NCBI GenBank assembly: GCA_964620485.1
Contig: CAZUGU010000006.1
Coordinates: 1-39,120 of the forward strand
Direction: 5' to 3'
Source: CAZTUH01 sp964620485
GTDB lineage: Bacteria > Pseudomonadota > Gammaproteobacteria > Burkholderiales > Burkholderiaceae_B
DNA length: 39,120 nucleotides
Part shown: positions 9,122-17,659 of the stretch, in pieces
How the letters are laid out: each line of letters begins with the position of its first letter
Numbering within the stretch: position 1 is the stretch's first letter
Notes under the pieces: generated by a model
Told to the model about the DNA's origin: nothing
Seen by the model: only the letters and a program-made list of their open reading frames with translations
Databases searched by the model: none
Translations under genes and position numbers: made by a program

Positions 9122-10120
9122 ATGAAAAATAGCTATTTTAGACGGTGATATCATTGGAATTTTTGATGTTTGATGGTTAGATAAATCTGATTATGAAGTT
9201 CTTGTTATAGAACGTTATGCTAAAGTTGCATTAGAGATAATTTCTGCTAATGGTAAACGGATATCAGAATCCTATTCTGAAACCTTAGCTAATTTTAATA
9301 CCATTTTTGAAATGATGAAATCGATATTTATTGATAATGTTTTAATAAAATTTAATCCAAATTTTTATTTTTATTAATGGATATGGATCCTATTTTTTGA
9401 GAGGATGTTTATCATGGAAAACAATTTAAATAATATCAGTGCCATCATACGAATGATGCAATATTAATTGTGTAATACTAAAAATATGCATGGTGAATTT
9501 GATGTAAATTATCAAAATATCGAAAAAGGTATTTTAAATTTTTTTATCGAAATTCAAGTGAATTTAAAAACTCAAAAAAAATAGTGTATTTAATGCAAAG
9601 CTTTAGATATCATGCAATTCATTGTTTTTATTGAAGAAATAATTAAAATAAAATCAGATTTGACTAAAAACCGTCAATTTATAATTGGTAAAGACTATTC
9701 TGACGAAGATGAAAGTGATAATGCTTACTTATTCATAAAAAAATTATAAAATAGTATCAGAAAATCGGAGATCGATTCCGCTATAAGCTATAATATAACT
9801 ATCAATCGTCTTTCTTATTGGATAATTTTAGAAAGATTCATGATATAGAAATAATAAGTCTTGATAGCTATTATAAAACTATATCTGTAGATAAATATGT
9901 CGTTCCATTAGTAAATTTTAGCCAGTTTCTACTGCGATCTTTAGGAATTTCATATAATGTTTATTCTGCAAAGGATTTCTGCTACTCTTTTACAATTATA
10001 AATCCTGATATAGCATCAATATAGTGGGATTCATCGATCGTAGTCACAAGATGATTCTATCTCGAATGAATCATAAATTATACACTGTGATTTTCATATA
10101 AATTTCTGATTATTCAAAAA
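9122..10120 (+). pseudogene. Remnant of an unidentified protein gene
   Basis: Several protein-like pieces lie on the plus strand in different frames. They are AILDGDIIGIFDV (9133 onward) followed after a stop by WLDKSDYEVLVIERYAKVAL and about 50 further residues; a middle part with GEFDVNYQNIEKG and QFIVFIEEIIKIKSDL; an open frame at 9818-10024 with DIEIISLDSYYKTISVDKYV and LVNFSQFLLRSLGISY; and GFIDRSHKMILSRMNHKLYT after another shift. The composition resembles real soluble protein rather than AT-rich noise, with acidic and basic residues and few Lys/Asn runs, so this looks like one former gene of at least about 330 codons or two small ones. I do not recognise the family. It lies between parC and the antiporter operon, on the same strand as both. 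Confidence 0.55.
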
Positions 10121-10314
10121 AATATTTATGTTACATAATGTAAAAGATTAGATTAATTAAACAAAGAACTATTACCTAATGTATTAGATTTGATAGGTAT
10201 CAGTTACTGGTCTGTCTTCTCCATCAGAATACCATTAATTGACTGAACTCATATTCCGAATCTGTATGTTAATATAGGGTATGAGGCTTTGAATTGGACT
10301 ATGGGAACTGAGTT

Positions 10315-10357
10315 AGATTTTCTTTCATTAATTTTTTGTATTAATGAAAGAAAATCT
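10315..10357. repeat. 18-bp perfect palindrome with 7-base loop
   Basis: AGATTTTCTTTCATTAAT (10315-10332) and its exact reverse complement (10340-10357) flank the loop TTTTTGT. No T-run follows on the plus strand, so it is not a textbook terminator, although it could end leftover transcription before the antiporter operon. Confidence 0.85.
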
Positions 10358-10673
10358 CAGTTGAAATTTCCATTCATAAGTTTATAAATAGAAAGAATGG
10401 AAATTACCAGAAATTTAGATTTTTAATATTTTTTGTATTGTTTGTATATTTTATTCATAAAATTTTTATAGTTTTATATCTAATGAAGATATTTATATAT
10501 AAAATTAGAATAAAGCATTTTTATAACAACAATTTTAATAATATTAATTGTAATATTGATTCTTATATAGATTGGTATTAATCATTAGATATATTTATCA
10601 AATATAATTCGATTTATTTTTGATAAACTAAAACTATTATTAGTTTTTATAAGATTAAAAATCTGCTAAAAAA

Positions 10674-10746
10674 TTAAGGAAAGTAGTTTTACTGTTCTTT
10701 GAAACTTTAGTAGTTGCAGTGATCAAATCAATAAAGTTTTCCTTAA
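10674..10746 (+). promoter_or_regulatory. Inverted repeat in the mrpA leader
   Basis: TTAAGGAAA at 10674-10682 is the reverse complement of TTTCCTTAA at 10738-10746, the second arm ending 16 bases before the mrpA ATG. In the mRNA the arms could pair and close a 55-base loop right upstream of the start. No good Shine-Dalgarno is visible before the ATG. Function is speculative. Confidence 0.3.
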
Positions 10747-10762
10747 AAGTTAGTAAACACTT

Positions 10763-13687
10763 ATGCTACTCACTATTATTATTTTACCTTTTATAGGTAG
10801 TTTATGCGCTGCTGTATTGCCATCTAATGCTAGAAATGCTGAAGCCTGGTTAGCAGGTATACTAGCTTTGACATGCACCTTATTGATATGTAGCTTATAT
10901 CCTCAAATATCAAATGGTGAAGTAATTCGAACAGATATTAAATGGATCCCCGAATTCGGTTTGCAATTTATACTCCGAATGGATGGTTATTCTTGGCTAT
11001 TTTCTTTAATCGTATCATTAATGGGAACATTAGTAGCTTTATATGCACGATACTATATGTCACCTCAAGATCCAGTACCACGTTTTTTTTCCTTTTTCCA
11101 GGCATTTATGGCAGCAATGCTTGGAATAGTTCTTTCAGGTAATTTGATTCAATTAGCCTTATTCTGGGAAATGACAAGTCTAGCTTCTTTTATGTTAATC
11201 GCATATTGGCATCACCGTTCTGATGCGAGACGAGGTGCACATATAGCGTTGATAGTAACCGGTTCTGGTGGTTTATGTTTATTTTTGGGTTTATTAATTA
11301 TAGGTCATATTGTTGGTAGTTATGATATGGACAAAGTATTATTATCCGGTGATCTTATTCGTCGACATTCATGGTATCCAATAATATTAACCTTATTAGC
11401 TATAGGTACTTTAAGTAAAAGCGCTCAATTTCCATTTCAATTCTGGTTACCAAATGCTATGGCTGCTCCAACACCAGTGTCAGCTTATTTACATTCTGCA
11501 ACTGTAGTTAAAGCAGGTGTATTCTTATTAGCGCGGTTTTGGCCAGTTTTATCTGGAACTGATGAATGGTTTTGGATTATTGGTGGATCTGGCTTAATAT
11601 CATTAATTCTAGCTGCTTATGCAGCGATTTTTCAACAAGATATGAAAGGAGTTTTAGCATATTCGACAATAAGTCATTTGGGTTTAATAACTTTGTTGCT
11701 TGGTTTAAATAGTTCCTTAGGACTAGTTGCAGCAATTTTTCATATGATTAATCATGCTACTTTTAAAGCATCATTATTTATGGCTGCAGGTATAGTAGAC
11801 CATGAAACAGGTACACGCGATATTAATCGTTTAAGTGGATTATATAAATCTATGCCTATTACAGCTACTTTAGCAATGGTCGCAGCTGCATCAATGGCAG
11901 GTGTTCCGTTATTAAATGGTTTTATTTCGAAAGAAATGTTTTTTGCTGAAACAACTTTTGTCAGAGGAGATGCTTACATAAAAATTGGTTTGCCTTTATT
12001 AGCAACATTGGCAGGAATATTTAGTGTTGCATATTCACTTCGCTTTATTTTACAGGTATTTTTTGGACCATCATCACAAAATTTGCCATGTCAACCACAT
12101 GAACCACCACGCTGGATGCTATTACCTAGCGCTCTATTAGTATTAACATGTTTAGTAGTTGGTATTATGCCAGCTCCTACATTAGGACCATTCTTGCATA
12201 TAGCAGCTAAAAGCATTTTAAGTACACATATGATGCCAAATTACAGTTTATCTGTATGGCACGGTGTTAAATTACCACTCCTAATGAGTTCTGTAGCTTT
12301 AGTGATTGGTACAATATTTTATCAAACTGTACTCATAAACCATAGATCAGAACTTAATAGTATTCCTTTTATATTTAGTTTAAATGGACATCAAGCATTT
12401 AATTTTCTTATAGAAAAATCTAGAAGAGTATTAATCTATCTGTTAGAGAGATTATCATCTTCTCGCTTACAAATACAAATAACTTTAATTATAATTTGCA
12501 CACTTTTTTTTGCATGGATGCCATTAAATGGCATGAATATTAAGATTATAGAATTAGATATTAATATGTCAAACGTTGATCCAGCTTTCGCTTTTTTATG
12601 GTTTATTGGTTCTATTTGTGCTTTAGGCGTTTCATATGAAGCTAAATATCATCGGCTTTCCTCATTGACTTTAGTAGGAGGAGCAGGCTTAGTAACTTGC
12701 TTAACTTTTTTATGGTTTTCAGCACCAGATTTAGCTCTAACACAATTAATTGTTGAGGTTGTTACTGTAGTATTAGTTTTATTGGGTTTAAGATGGTTAC
12801 CAAGGAGAATCGAATTATGTAATAAAGTTAAAAAGAATAATTTTCAAATCTATGTTAGAAGACTGAGAGATTTAATTTTGTCAATTTGTGTTGGATTAAG
12901 TTTGACTTGTCTATCTTATGTTACTCTTATGTGTTCTGGAGAAAAAAAGATTGCTTCATATTTTATTAAAAATGCTTTATCTGAAGGTGGAGGAAAGAAT
13001 ATTGTCAACGTGATTCTAGTAAACTTTAGGGGTTTTGATACTTTAGGAGAAATTACTGTTTTAGCTGTTGTTTCTCTAGCGATTTATGCTTTATTAAGGC
13101 GTTTTCGACCATCAATAGAAAGCATCGAACATCCATTGCAACGATTAGATGAACAAAAAATAGAAATCATTTGCAAAGAATCAAAAACTAAGTTGGTCTT
13201 AGATCGAGGCTCCATGTTTATTCCATCTATTCTAGTCAATTTATTAGTTCCAATTGCAATATTGATTTCAATATACTTCTTAATGAGAGGGCATAATTTG
13301 CCAGGTGGTGGTTTTGTTGGTGGTTTGATTATGGCTACAGCTATTATATTACAATATATGGTTAGTGGAGTATATTGGGTTGAATCACATAATCGTCTAA
13401 GTCCTCAGTATTGGATTGCTTCTGGCTTGTTATTTGCATGTGGTTCAGCTATATCAGCATGTCTACTAGGACATCCATTTCTAACAGCATTAAATTGGAG
13501 TGTTTTTATACCAATTATTGGCGACATTCATTTTTCTACTATATTTCTATTTGATCTCGGTGTGTATATGTTAGTAGTTGGTTCTACAATCTTGATATTA
13601 ATAGCCTTAGCTCATCAATCTCTTCGTGCTCAACGTAAAACAATATCCGATGAACAAGAACATATTCGAATTGGAGTATCAATCTAA
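10763..13687 (+). CDS. mrpA: Monovalent cation/H+ antiporter subunit A (fused A+B, Mrp/Pha type)
   Basis: Large membrane subunit of the multisubunit Mrp (Mnh/Pha/Sha) antiporter, which exchanges Na+ or K+ for protons and is related to the proton-pumping subunits of complex I. The 974-residue product is almost entirely transmembrane helices. It has a NuoL-like N-terminal core (FWEMTSLASFMLIAYW near residue 135, FPFQFWLPNAMAAPTPVSAYLHS near 225, a histidine-rich helix IFHMINHATFKAS near 325). A central MrpA-specific part follows, and then a C-terminal MrpB domain containing RGHNLPGGGFVGGLI. Fusion of A and B is the arrangement seen in Pha/Sha systems of proteobacteria. Its TAA stop overlaps the ATG of mrpC by one base, the sign of tight operon coupling. 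The frame is intact directly beside heavily decayed genes. Confidence 0.95.
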   Translation: MLLTIIILPFIGSLCAAVLPSNARNAEAWLAGILALTCTLLICSLYPQISNGEVIRTDIKWIPEFGLQFILRMDGYSWLFSLIVSLMGTLVALYARYYMSPQDPVPRFFSFFQAFMAAMLGIVLSGNLIQLALFWEMTSLASFMLIAYWHHRSDARRGAHIALIVTGSGGLCLFLGLLIIGHIVGSYDMDKVLLSGDLIRRHSWYPIILTLLAIGTLSKSAQFPFQFWLPNAMAAPTPVSAYLHSATVVKAGVFLLARFWPVLSGTDEWFWIIGGSGLISLILAAYAAIFQQDMKGVLAYSTISHLGLITLLLGLNSSLGLVAAIFHMINHATFKASLFMAAGIVDHETGTRDINRLSGLYKSMPITATLAMVAAASMAGVPLLNGFISKEMFFAETTFVRGDAYIKIGLPLLATLAGIFSVAYSLRFILQVFFGPSSQNLPCQPHEPPRWMLLPSALLVLTCLVVGIMPAPTLGPFLHIAAKSILSTHMMPNYSLSVWHGVKLPLLMSSVALVIGTIFYQTVLINHRSELNSIPFIFSLNGHQAFNFLIEKSRRVLIYLLERLSSSRLQIQITLIIICTLFFAWMPLNGMNIKIIELDINMSNVDPAFAFLWFIGSICALGVSYEAKYHRLSSLTLVGGAGLVTCLTFLWFSAPDLALTQLIVEVVTVVLVLLGLRWLPRRIELCNKVKKNNFQIYVRRLRDLILSICVGLSLTCLSYVTLMCSGEKKIASYFIKNALSEGGGKNIVNVILVNFRGFDTLGEITVLAVVSLAIYALLRRFRPSIESIEHPLQRLDEQKIEIICKESKTKLVLDRGSMFIPSILVNLLVPIAILISIYFLMRGHNLPGGGFVGGLIMATAIILQYMVSGVYWVESHNRLSPQYWIASGLLFACGSAISACLLGHPFLTALNWSVFIPIIGDIHFSTIFLFDLGVYMLVVGSTILILIALAHQSLRAQRKTISDEQEHIRIGVSI

Positions 13688-14028
13688 TGGAATTAATATT
13701 TTCAATAGGAATTGGAATACTAGCTGGATCAGGAATATGGCTTTTACTCCGTCCTCGGACTTTTCAAGTTGCTATGGGATTATCACTGCTTTCATATTCT
13801 ACCAATTTATTTATCTTTGCAATGGGAAAACTAGTAATTGGAAAACCTCCTATAATCAATTCAATTAATTCTAATCATGATATTACTTGTTATGCAGATC
13901 CTGTACCTCAATCATTGGTTTTAACTTCTATCGTAATTAGTTTTGCTATGACAGCTCTTTTTTTAGTAGTACTTTTAGTATCTCGAGGTTTAACAGGTAC
14001 AGATCATGTTGATGGAAAGGAGTTATAA
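13687..14028 (+). CDS. mrpC: Mrp antiporter subunit C
   Basis: Small membrane subunit of the antiporter, homologous to NuoK. At 113 residues it is of normal length with three hydrophobic segments. The typical sequence SYSTNLFIFAMGKL lies in the second helix, and DPVPQSLVLTSIVISFAMTA marks the third. The start overlaps the mrpA stop by one base and the 3' end overlaps the earliest possible mrpD start, so translation of the chain is probably coupled. No sign of decay. Confidence 0.93.
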   Translation: MELIFSIGIGILAGSGIWLLLRPRTFQVAMGLSLLSYSTNLFIFAMGKLVIGKPPIINSINSNHDITCYADPVPQSLVLTSIVISFAMTALFLVVLLVSRGLTGTDHVDGKEL

Positions 14029-15640
14029 TATTTTAACTGGCTATTTTCAGCATATTATGATATGCCCGATTGTTGTTCCTTTGATAGTAGGTTCTTTAAT
14101 GTTACTATTATCGGATAGCAAGCGGTATACTCGCATTACGATCTCATTTATTTCGATTGGTATCCAATTATCAATATCTATTGTAATACTTTGTCTAGCT
14201 GGAAACTATAATAATAGTTGGCCTAATGGATTCGGTACCTATATACCAGGTAATTGGCCAATTCCATTTGGAATTGTTCTGGTAGCAGATCGTTTAACAG
14301 CAGTCTTACTGACTTTAACAGCAACATTGGGTGCAATTTCATTGTTATATGCATCTGCCCGATGGGATCGGGCAGGAATACATTTTTACTCGTTATTTCA
14401 ATTTTTATTAATGGGTTTTAATGGTGTTTTTTTAACTGGTGATTTATTTAATTTATTTGTTTTCTTCGAAGTGTTATTATCCGCTTCATATAGTTTAATG
14501 TTACATGGATCAGGAATAAAAAGAGTCAATGCAGGATTACATTATATTGTTGTTAATTTAATAGTTTCTTTTTTATTGCTTATCAGCATTTCATTAATTT
14601 ATGGTGTAACCGGCACATTAAATTTAGCTGAATTAGCTATCGTGACCTGTGATTTAAAAGATACTGATCGTTTGCTATTTGAAATAGGTTTTGCAATTTT
14701 AAGTATTGCCTTTATGGTAAAGGCAGGAGCTTGGCCATTAAATTTTTGGCTTGTCAAAGGTTATGCTTCAGCTAGTGCACCAATTGCCTCTATTTTTTCT
14801 ATAATGACAAAAATAGGAATTTATGCTTTATTGCGTATTAATTCTATATTGCTAACGAATGATACTATGCCTGGTTTTAATTTAGAATGGATGTTTATAA
14901 TTGGATTGTTGACTCTCTTGTTTGGTGGATTAGGTTTATTATCAACACAACAAATATTAAAATTGCCTGGATATTGTATTATCACATCAACAGGAACTAT
15001 GTTGCTAATTTTGGGTATGTCTAGTAAATCATTGATAGGTCCGCTTTTATTCTATCTAATTAGTTCAGTTCTTGGAATAAGTATGCTGATTTTACTTACT
15101 GAATTGATTGAGCGCGCACAGACCTCTAATACTGGTACTGGTTATAATAATTCTGAGCAAAACATGTTTATTATTAATGATCCAGTTCTGGTGTATCATA
15201 ATTCTAATATTGTAGGAGTTCCTATTCCATCTGCAATGGCTTTTTTGGGTCTCACATTTGTTTTATGTAGTTTAATAATTACAGGCATGCCACCTTTATC
15301 TGGTTTTATTGCAAAATTTTCTTTATTATCACAAGCAATTTCTATTGCTGAAACAGAACAAAGCACCAAGGCCTGGATTTTAATAATCGCAATTTTATTT
15401 TCTGGATTTTCAACTATCTTAGTGTTTAGTCGAATTGGCATTCGTTTTTTTTGGACAAGAGAAACAACAATACCTACATTACACTGGTTAGAAGTAACCC
15501 CAATAGGAATATTAATTTGTCTATCATTTGCATTAATGCTAGGATCTAGTTTTACAATGGTTTACTTAAATGATACTGCTACCTTCCTAAGTAATGCTAT
15601 TCATTACATTAATGCCGTGTTTTTTATTTTAGAAATCTAA
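14006..15640 (+). CDS. mrpD: Mrp antiporter subunit D (NuoM/N-like)
   Basis: Second large proton-channel-like subunit of the antiporter, related to NuoM/NuoN. It has about 544 residues and some 14 hydrophobic segments, with LFNLFVFFEVLLSASYSLML near residue 150 and FMVKAGAWPLNFWLVKGYASA near 235, whose Glu and Lys correspond to conserved proton-pathway residues in complex I relatives. The start is uncertain. The ATG at 14006 overlaps mrpC by 23 bases, but the strong AAAGGAG at 14016-14022 lies inside that extension and points to a start near an in-frame ATT at 14030 or the ATG at 14057, just before the first helix. The longest frame is given. Confidence 0.93.
   Translation: MLMERSYNILTGYFQHIMICPIVVPLIVGSLMLLLSDSKRYTRITISFISIGIQLSISIVILCLAGNYNNSWPNGFGTYIPGNWPIPFGIVLVADRLTAVLLTLTATLGAISLLYASARWDRAGIHFYSLFQFLLMGFNGVFLTGDLFNLFVFFEVLLSASYSLMLHGSGIKRVNAGLHYIVVNLIVSFLLLISISLIYGVTGTLNLAELAIVTCDLKDTDRLLFEIGFAILSIAFMVKAGAWPLNFWLVKGYASASAPIASIFSIMTKIGIYALLRINSILLTNDTMPGFNLEWMFIIGLLTLLFGGLGLLSTQQILKLPGYCIITSTGTMLLILGMSSKSLIGPLLFYLISSVLGISMLILLTELIERAQTSNTGTGYNNSEQNMFIINDPVLVYHNSNIVGVPIPSAMAFLGLTFVLCSLIITGMPPLSGFIAKFSLLSQAISIAETEQSTKAWILIIAILFSGFSTILVFSRIGIRFFWTRETTIPTLHWLEVTPIGILICLSFALMLGSSFTMVYLNDTATFLSNAIHYINAVFFILEI
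14016..14022 (+). promoter_or_regulatory. Strong Shine-Dalgarno bearing on the mrpD start
   Basis: AAAGGAG sits at the end of mrpC, downstream of the first possible mrpD ATG. It is 7 bases before an in-frame ATT codon at 14030, which is ideal spacing for initiation there; the next in-frame ATG is at 14057. It is among the clearest ribosome binding sites in a window where most are weak. Confidence 0.55.
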
Positions 15641-15655
15641 AGTTTAAAAAATTCA

Positions 15656-16135
15656 ATGTATTATTATTTTCATAGATTTATTTTTCCGTTATTTCTTGTT
15701 ATATTATGGATGGTTCTGAATGAGAGTATTGCTCTCATTCATTTTCTTTTCGGTTCAATAATTTCACTATGTTTATGGATATGGATTATTTTACCAAGTT
15801 TGCATTCATCCCATATAAATCTGAAAAGTTCATGTCAATTTTTAAGACTTTTGTTATACGTCTTTTTTGACATTTTCAAATCTAGTATTGCATTAATATA
15901 TAGCATATTATATCGGAATTACTCACCAGATTTTGTTTTTTTGCCAATTAAAATACGTAATCCATATGGAATAGCAATATTAGCTTGTATTATTACTTAT
16001 ATACCAGGAACGATATGGGTTGGTATTTCTCAAAATTATGTATTAGCCTTACATGTTTTAGATTCAAGAAATAAAGAGAAATTAATTAATTCCATTAAAC
16101 AACGTTATGAGAAATACTTAATGGAGCTCTTTTAA
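15656..16135 (+). CDS. mrpE: Mrp antiporter subunit E
   Basis: Accessory membrane subunit of the antiporter, needed for assembly or full activity of the complex in studied systems. The 159-residue length is typical. Hydrophobic N-terminal helices are followed by the family region with LRLLLYVFFDIFKSSIALIY and then NPYGIAILACIITYIPGTIW, which is diagnostic for MrpE. It begins 15 bases after mrpD and its TAA overlaps the next ATG by one base (TAATG), so it is part of the same transcript. Confidence 0.92.
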   Translation: MYYYFHRFIFPLFLVILWMVLNESIALIHFLFGSIISLCLWIWIILPSLHSSHINLKSSCQFLRLLLYVFFDIFKSSIALIYSILYRNYSPDFVFLPIKIRNPYGIAILACIITYIPGTIWVGISQNYVLALHVLDSRNKEKLINSIKQRYEKYLMELF

Positions 16136-16419
16136 TGAATATTTTTATAATACATTTATCAATATACTTTTCATTAATATGTTTCCTGATAGGAATGTTT
16201 TTTTCTGCAATTAGACTTATATATGGACCATCTGCACAAGATAGAATACTTGCCTTAGATACATTATACATTAATGGAATGCTTGCAATAATGGCTTTAG
16301 GTATACAATCTAATAATCTAGTTTATTTTGATATTGCTTTATTAATTTCTTTATTTGGTTTTATTAGTTCTGCTGCAATGTCTAAATTTTTATTGCGCGG
16401 AGAAGTTATAGAATCATAA
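16135..16419 (+). CDS. mrpF: Mrp antiporter subunit F
   Basis: Small three-helix subunit of the antiporter; 94 residues is the normal size. The signature GPSAQDRILALDTL around residues 30-45 has the conserved Asp residues of MrpF, followed by FDIALLISLFGFISSAAMSKFL. The start overlaps the mrpE stop by one base and the stop is followed after nine bases by mrpG. Confidence 0.92.
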   Translation: MNIFIIHLSIYFSLICFLIGMFFSAIRLIYGPSAQDRILALDTLYINGMLAIMALGIQSNNLVYFDIALLISLFGFISSAAMSKFLLRGEVIES

Positions 16420-16428
16420 ATATACAAA

Positions 16429-16734
16429 ATGGATATTCATTTTTTTATTACTACTATCAGTAGTTTATTATTGATAATATCTGGCTTACTAGCATTAGTA
16501 GGATCATTTGGATTACTTTATTTACCAAATTTCTATATAAGAGTTCATGCACCAACTTTAGCAAATACAATGGGATCCATTTGTATGATTCTTGCTTCAA
16601 TGTTAATATTCTCAGATTCATTTCAAAAGTTAATATTTCGTGAGGTTATTATTATCATGTTACTCGTTCTAAGTTCTCCAATTACAGCGACATTTTTGAT
16701 GCAAGCTGCGATATATCGCAGCTCTAAAAAATAA
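16429..16734 (+). CDS. mrpG: Mrp antiporter subunit G
   Basis: Last subunit of the antiporter operon; 101 residues with three helices. The family pattern is clear: GSFGLLYLPNFYIRVHAPT near residues 25-43, then an MGSICMI helix and a final helix followed by LSSPITATFLMQAA. All seven functional subunits (A and B fused) are therefore present and open, so the complex should be functional. No clear terminator follows in the 112 bases before tadA. Confidence 0.92.
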   Translation: MDIHFFITTISSLLLIISGLLALVGSFGLLYLPNFYIRVHAPTLANTMGSICMILASMLIFSDSFQKLIFREVIIIMLLVLSSPITATFLMQAAIYRSSKK

Positions 16735-16846
16735 AACAATCGACTTTTTAAAAATTATATTAATATATTCAAATTTTAGAATTACTTTATTTTTCTGAAA
16801 ATTCTGTTTTTTAAAGAAATTTTGTTCAAGGTATTCAAAATACATT

Positions 16847-17371
16847 TTGCATGAATTTAATAAGCTTATTCCTTCTATTATAGATAATAATCAAAATTTA
16901 GAATTTGAAAAAAGTATGATGAACCTAGCATTAAAGCAAGCTTATATGGCTTATAAAATTGGTGAGGTTCCTATAGGAGCAATTATAGTTGATCAAAAAG
17001 GAGTTTTAGTGAGTCAAGGATATAACAAAACAATTATTACTCATGATCCTTCAGCACATGCTGAAATAGTAGCTTTACGTGCTGCTGCAAGCAGACTAGG
17101 AAATTATCGCTTAAATGGTTTAAGCTTATACGTTACAATTGAGCCATGTATTATGTGCATTGGAGCAGTTTTTAATGCACGTTTATCCAAACTAATTTTT
17201 GGAGCCTATGCACCAAAAACAGGCGCTTGTGGTACAATTATCGATATTGGTCTCATTAAGAAACTTAATCATCAGACTAAAATAATTAAAAATATCTTGC
17301 CTAAATGTTGTGGTAGAATAATGAAAAAATTTTTTTATGAGAAACGTCTTGTAAAAAGACATTATGTCTAG
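16847..17371 (+). CDS. tadA: tRNA-specific adenosine deaminase TadA
   Basis: Converts adenosine-34 to inosine in tRNA-Arg(ACG), allowing it to read CGN codons; essential in most bacteria. The zinc and catalytic motifs of the cytidine-deaminase fold are intact: HAE at residues 71-73 (zinc His and proton-shuttling Glu) and PCIMC at 100-104 (two zinc Cys), counted from the TTG at 16847. The TTG is chosen because sequence before the first ATG pair (16916) still resembles the amphipathic N-terminus of the family. A start at 16916 cannot be excluded and would give about 151 residues. It follows the antiporter operon on the same strand and is followed by two hairpins. Confidence 0.93.
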   Translation: MHEFNKLIPSIIDNNQNLEFEKSMMNLALKQAYMAYKIGEVPIGAIIVDQKGVLVSQGYNKTIITHDPSAHAEIVALRAAASRLGNYRLNGLSLYVTIEPCIMCIGAVFNARLSKLIFGAYAPKTGACGTIIDIGLIKKLNHQTKIIKNILPKCCGRIMKKFFYEKRLVKRHYV

Positions 17372-17458
17372 AATTTAGATTCTAACATATATAGAATATA
17401 CATCTGATTTTTTCAATATAAAATACAAAACAATTACGTAAAACACATTGTTTCTTTA

Positions 17459-17487
17459 TTTGGAGAAAAAAGAAATTTTTCTCCAAA
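17459..17487. terminator. Hairpin downstream of tadA
   Basis: Perfect 12-bp stem: TTTGGAGAAAAA (17459-17470), loop AGAAA, then the reverse complement at 17476-17487. It lies about 90 bases after the tadA stop. A T-rich stretch follows but no pure U-run, so it is a probable transcript end or 3'-stabilising structure rather than a perfect intrinsic terminator. Confidence 0.5.
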
Positions 17488-17590
17488 ATATATTTTCTTT
17501 AAACAGATTTATTATAGATTTATATAGATTTCTTATTTAAGATTTTACATCTATATATTGATTACTAACCTTATAAAAATCTAAAAGTCT

Positions 17591-17618
17591 AGACCTATTA
17601 TTGAAAAATAATAGGTCT
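17591..17618. terminator. GAAA-loop hairpin upstream of the ABC-F gene
   Basis: AGACCTATTATT (17591-17602), a GAAA tetraloop, then the perfect reverse complement (17607-17618), followed by the T-rich CAAAATTTTATTTT. It ends 41 bases before the ybiT ATG. It could be a second terminator for tadA or an attenuator in the leader of the ABC-F gene; the sequence cannot decide. Confidence 0.5.
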
Positions 17619-17659
17619 CAAAATTTTATTTTAATTTACTAGAAATAATATTTAAAAAC

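Larger units (their letters stand above)
10121..10762. other. Gene-free leader region of the antiporter operon
   Basis: About 640 bases without a gene. It holds an 18-bp perfect hairpin (10315-10357), a 7-bp hairpin with a TTAT loop (10630-10647), and a 9-base inverted repeat (10674-10682 and 10738-10746) just before the antiporter start. The promoter of the operon should be here, but no convincing -35/-10 pair stands out in sequence this AT-rich. Confidence 0.5.
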
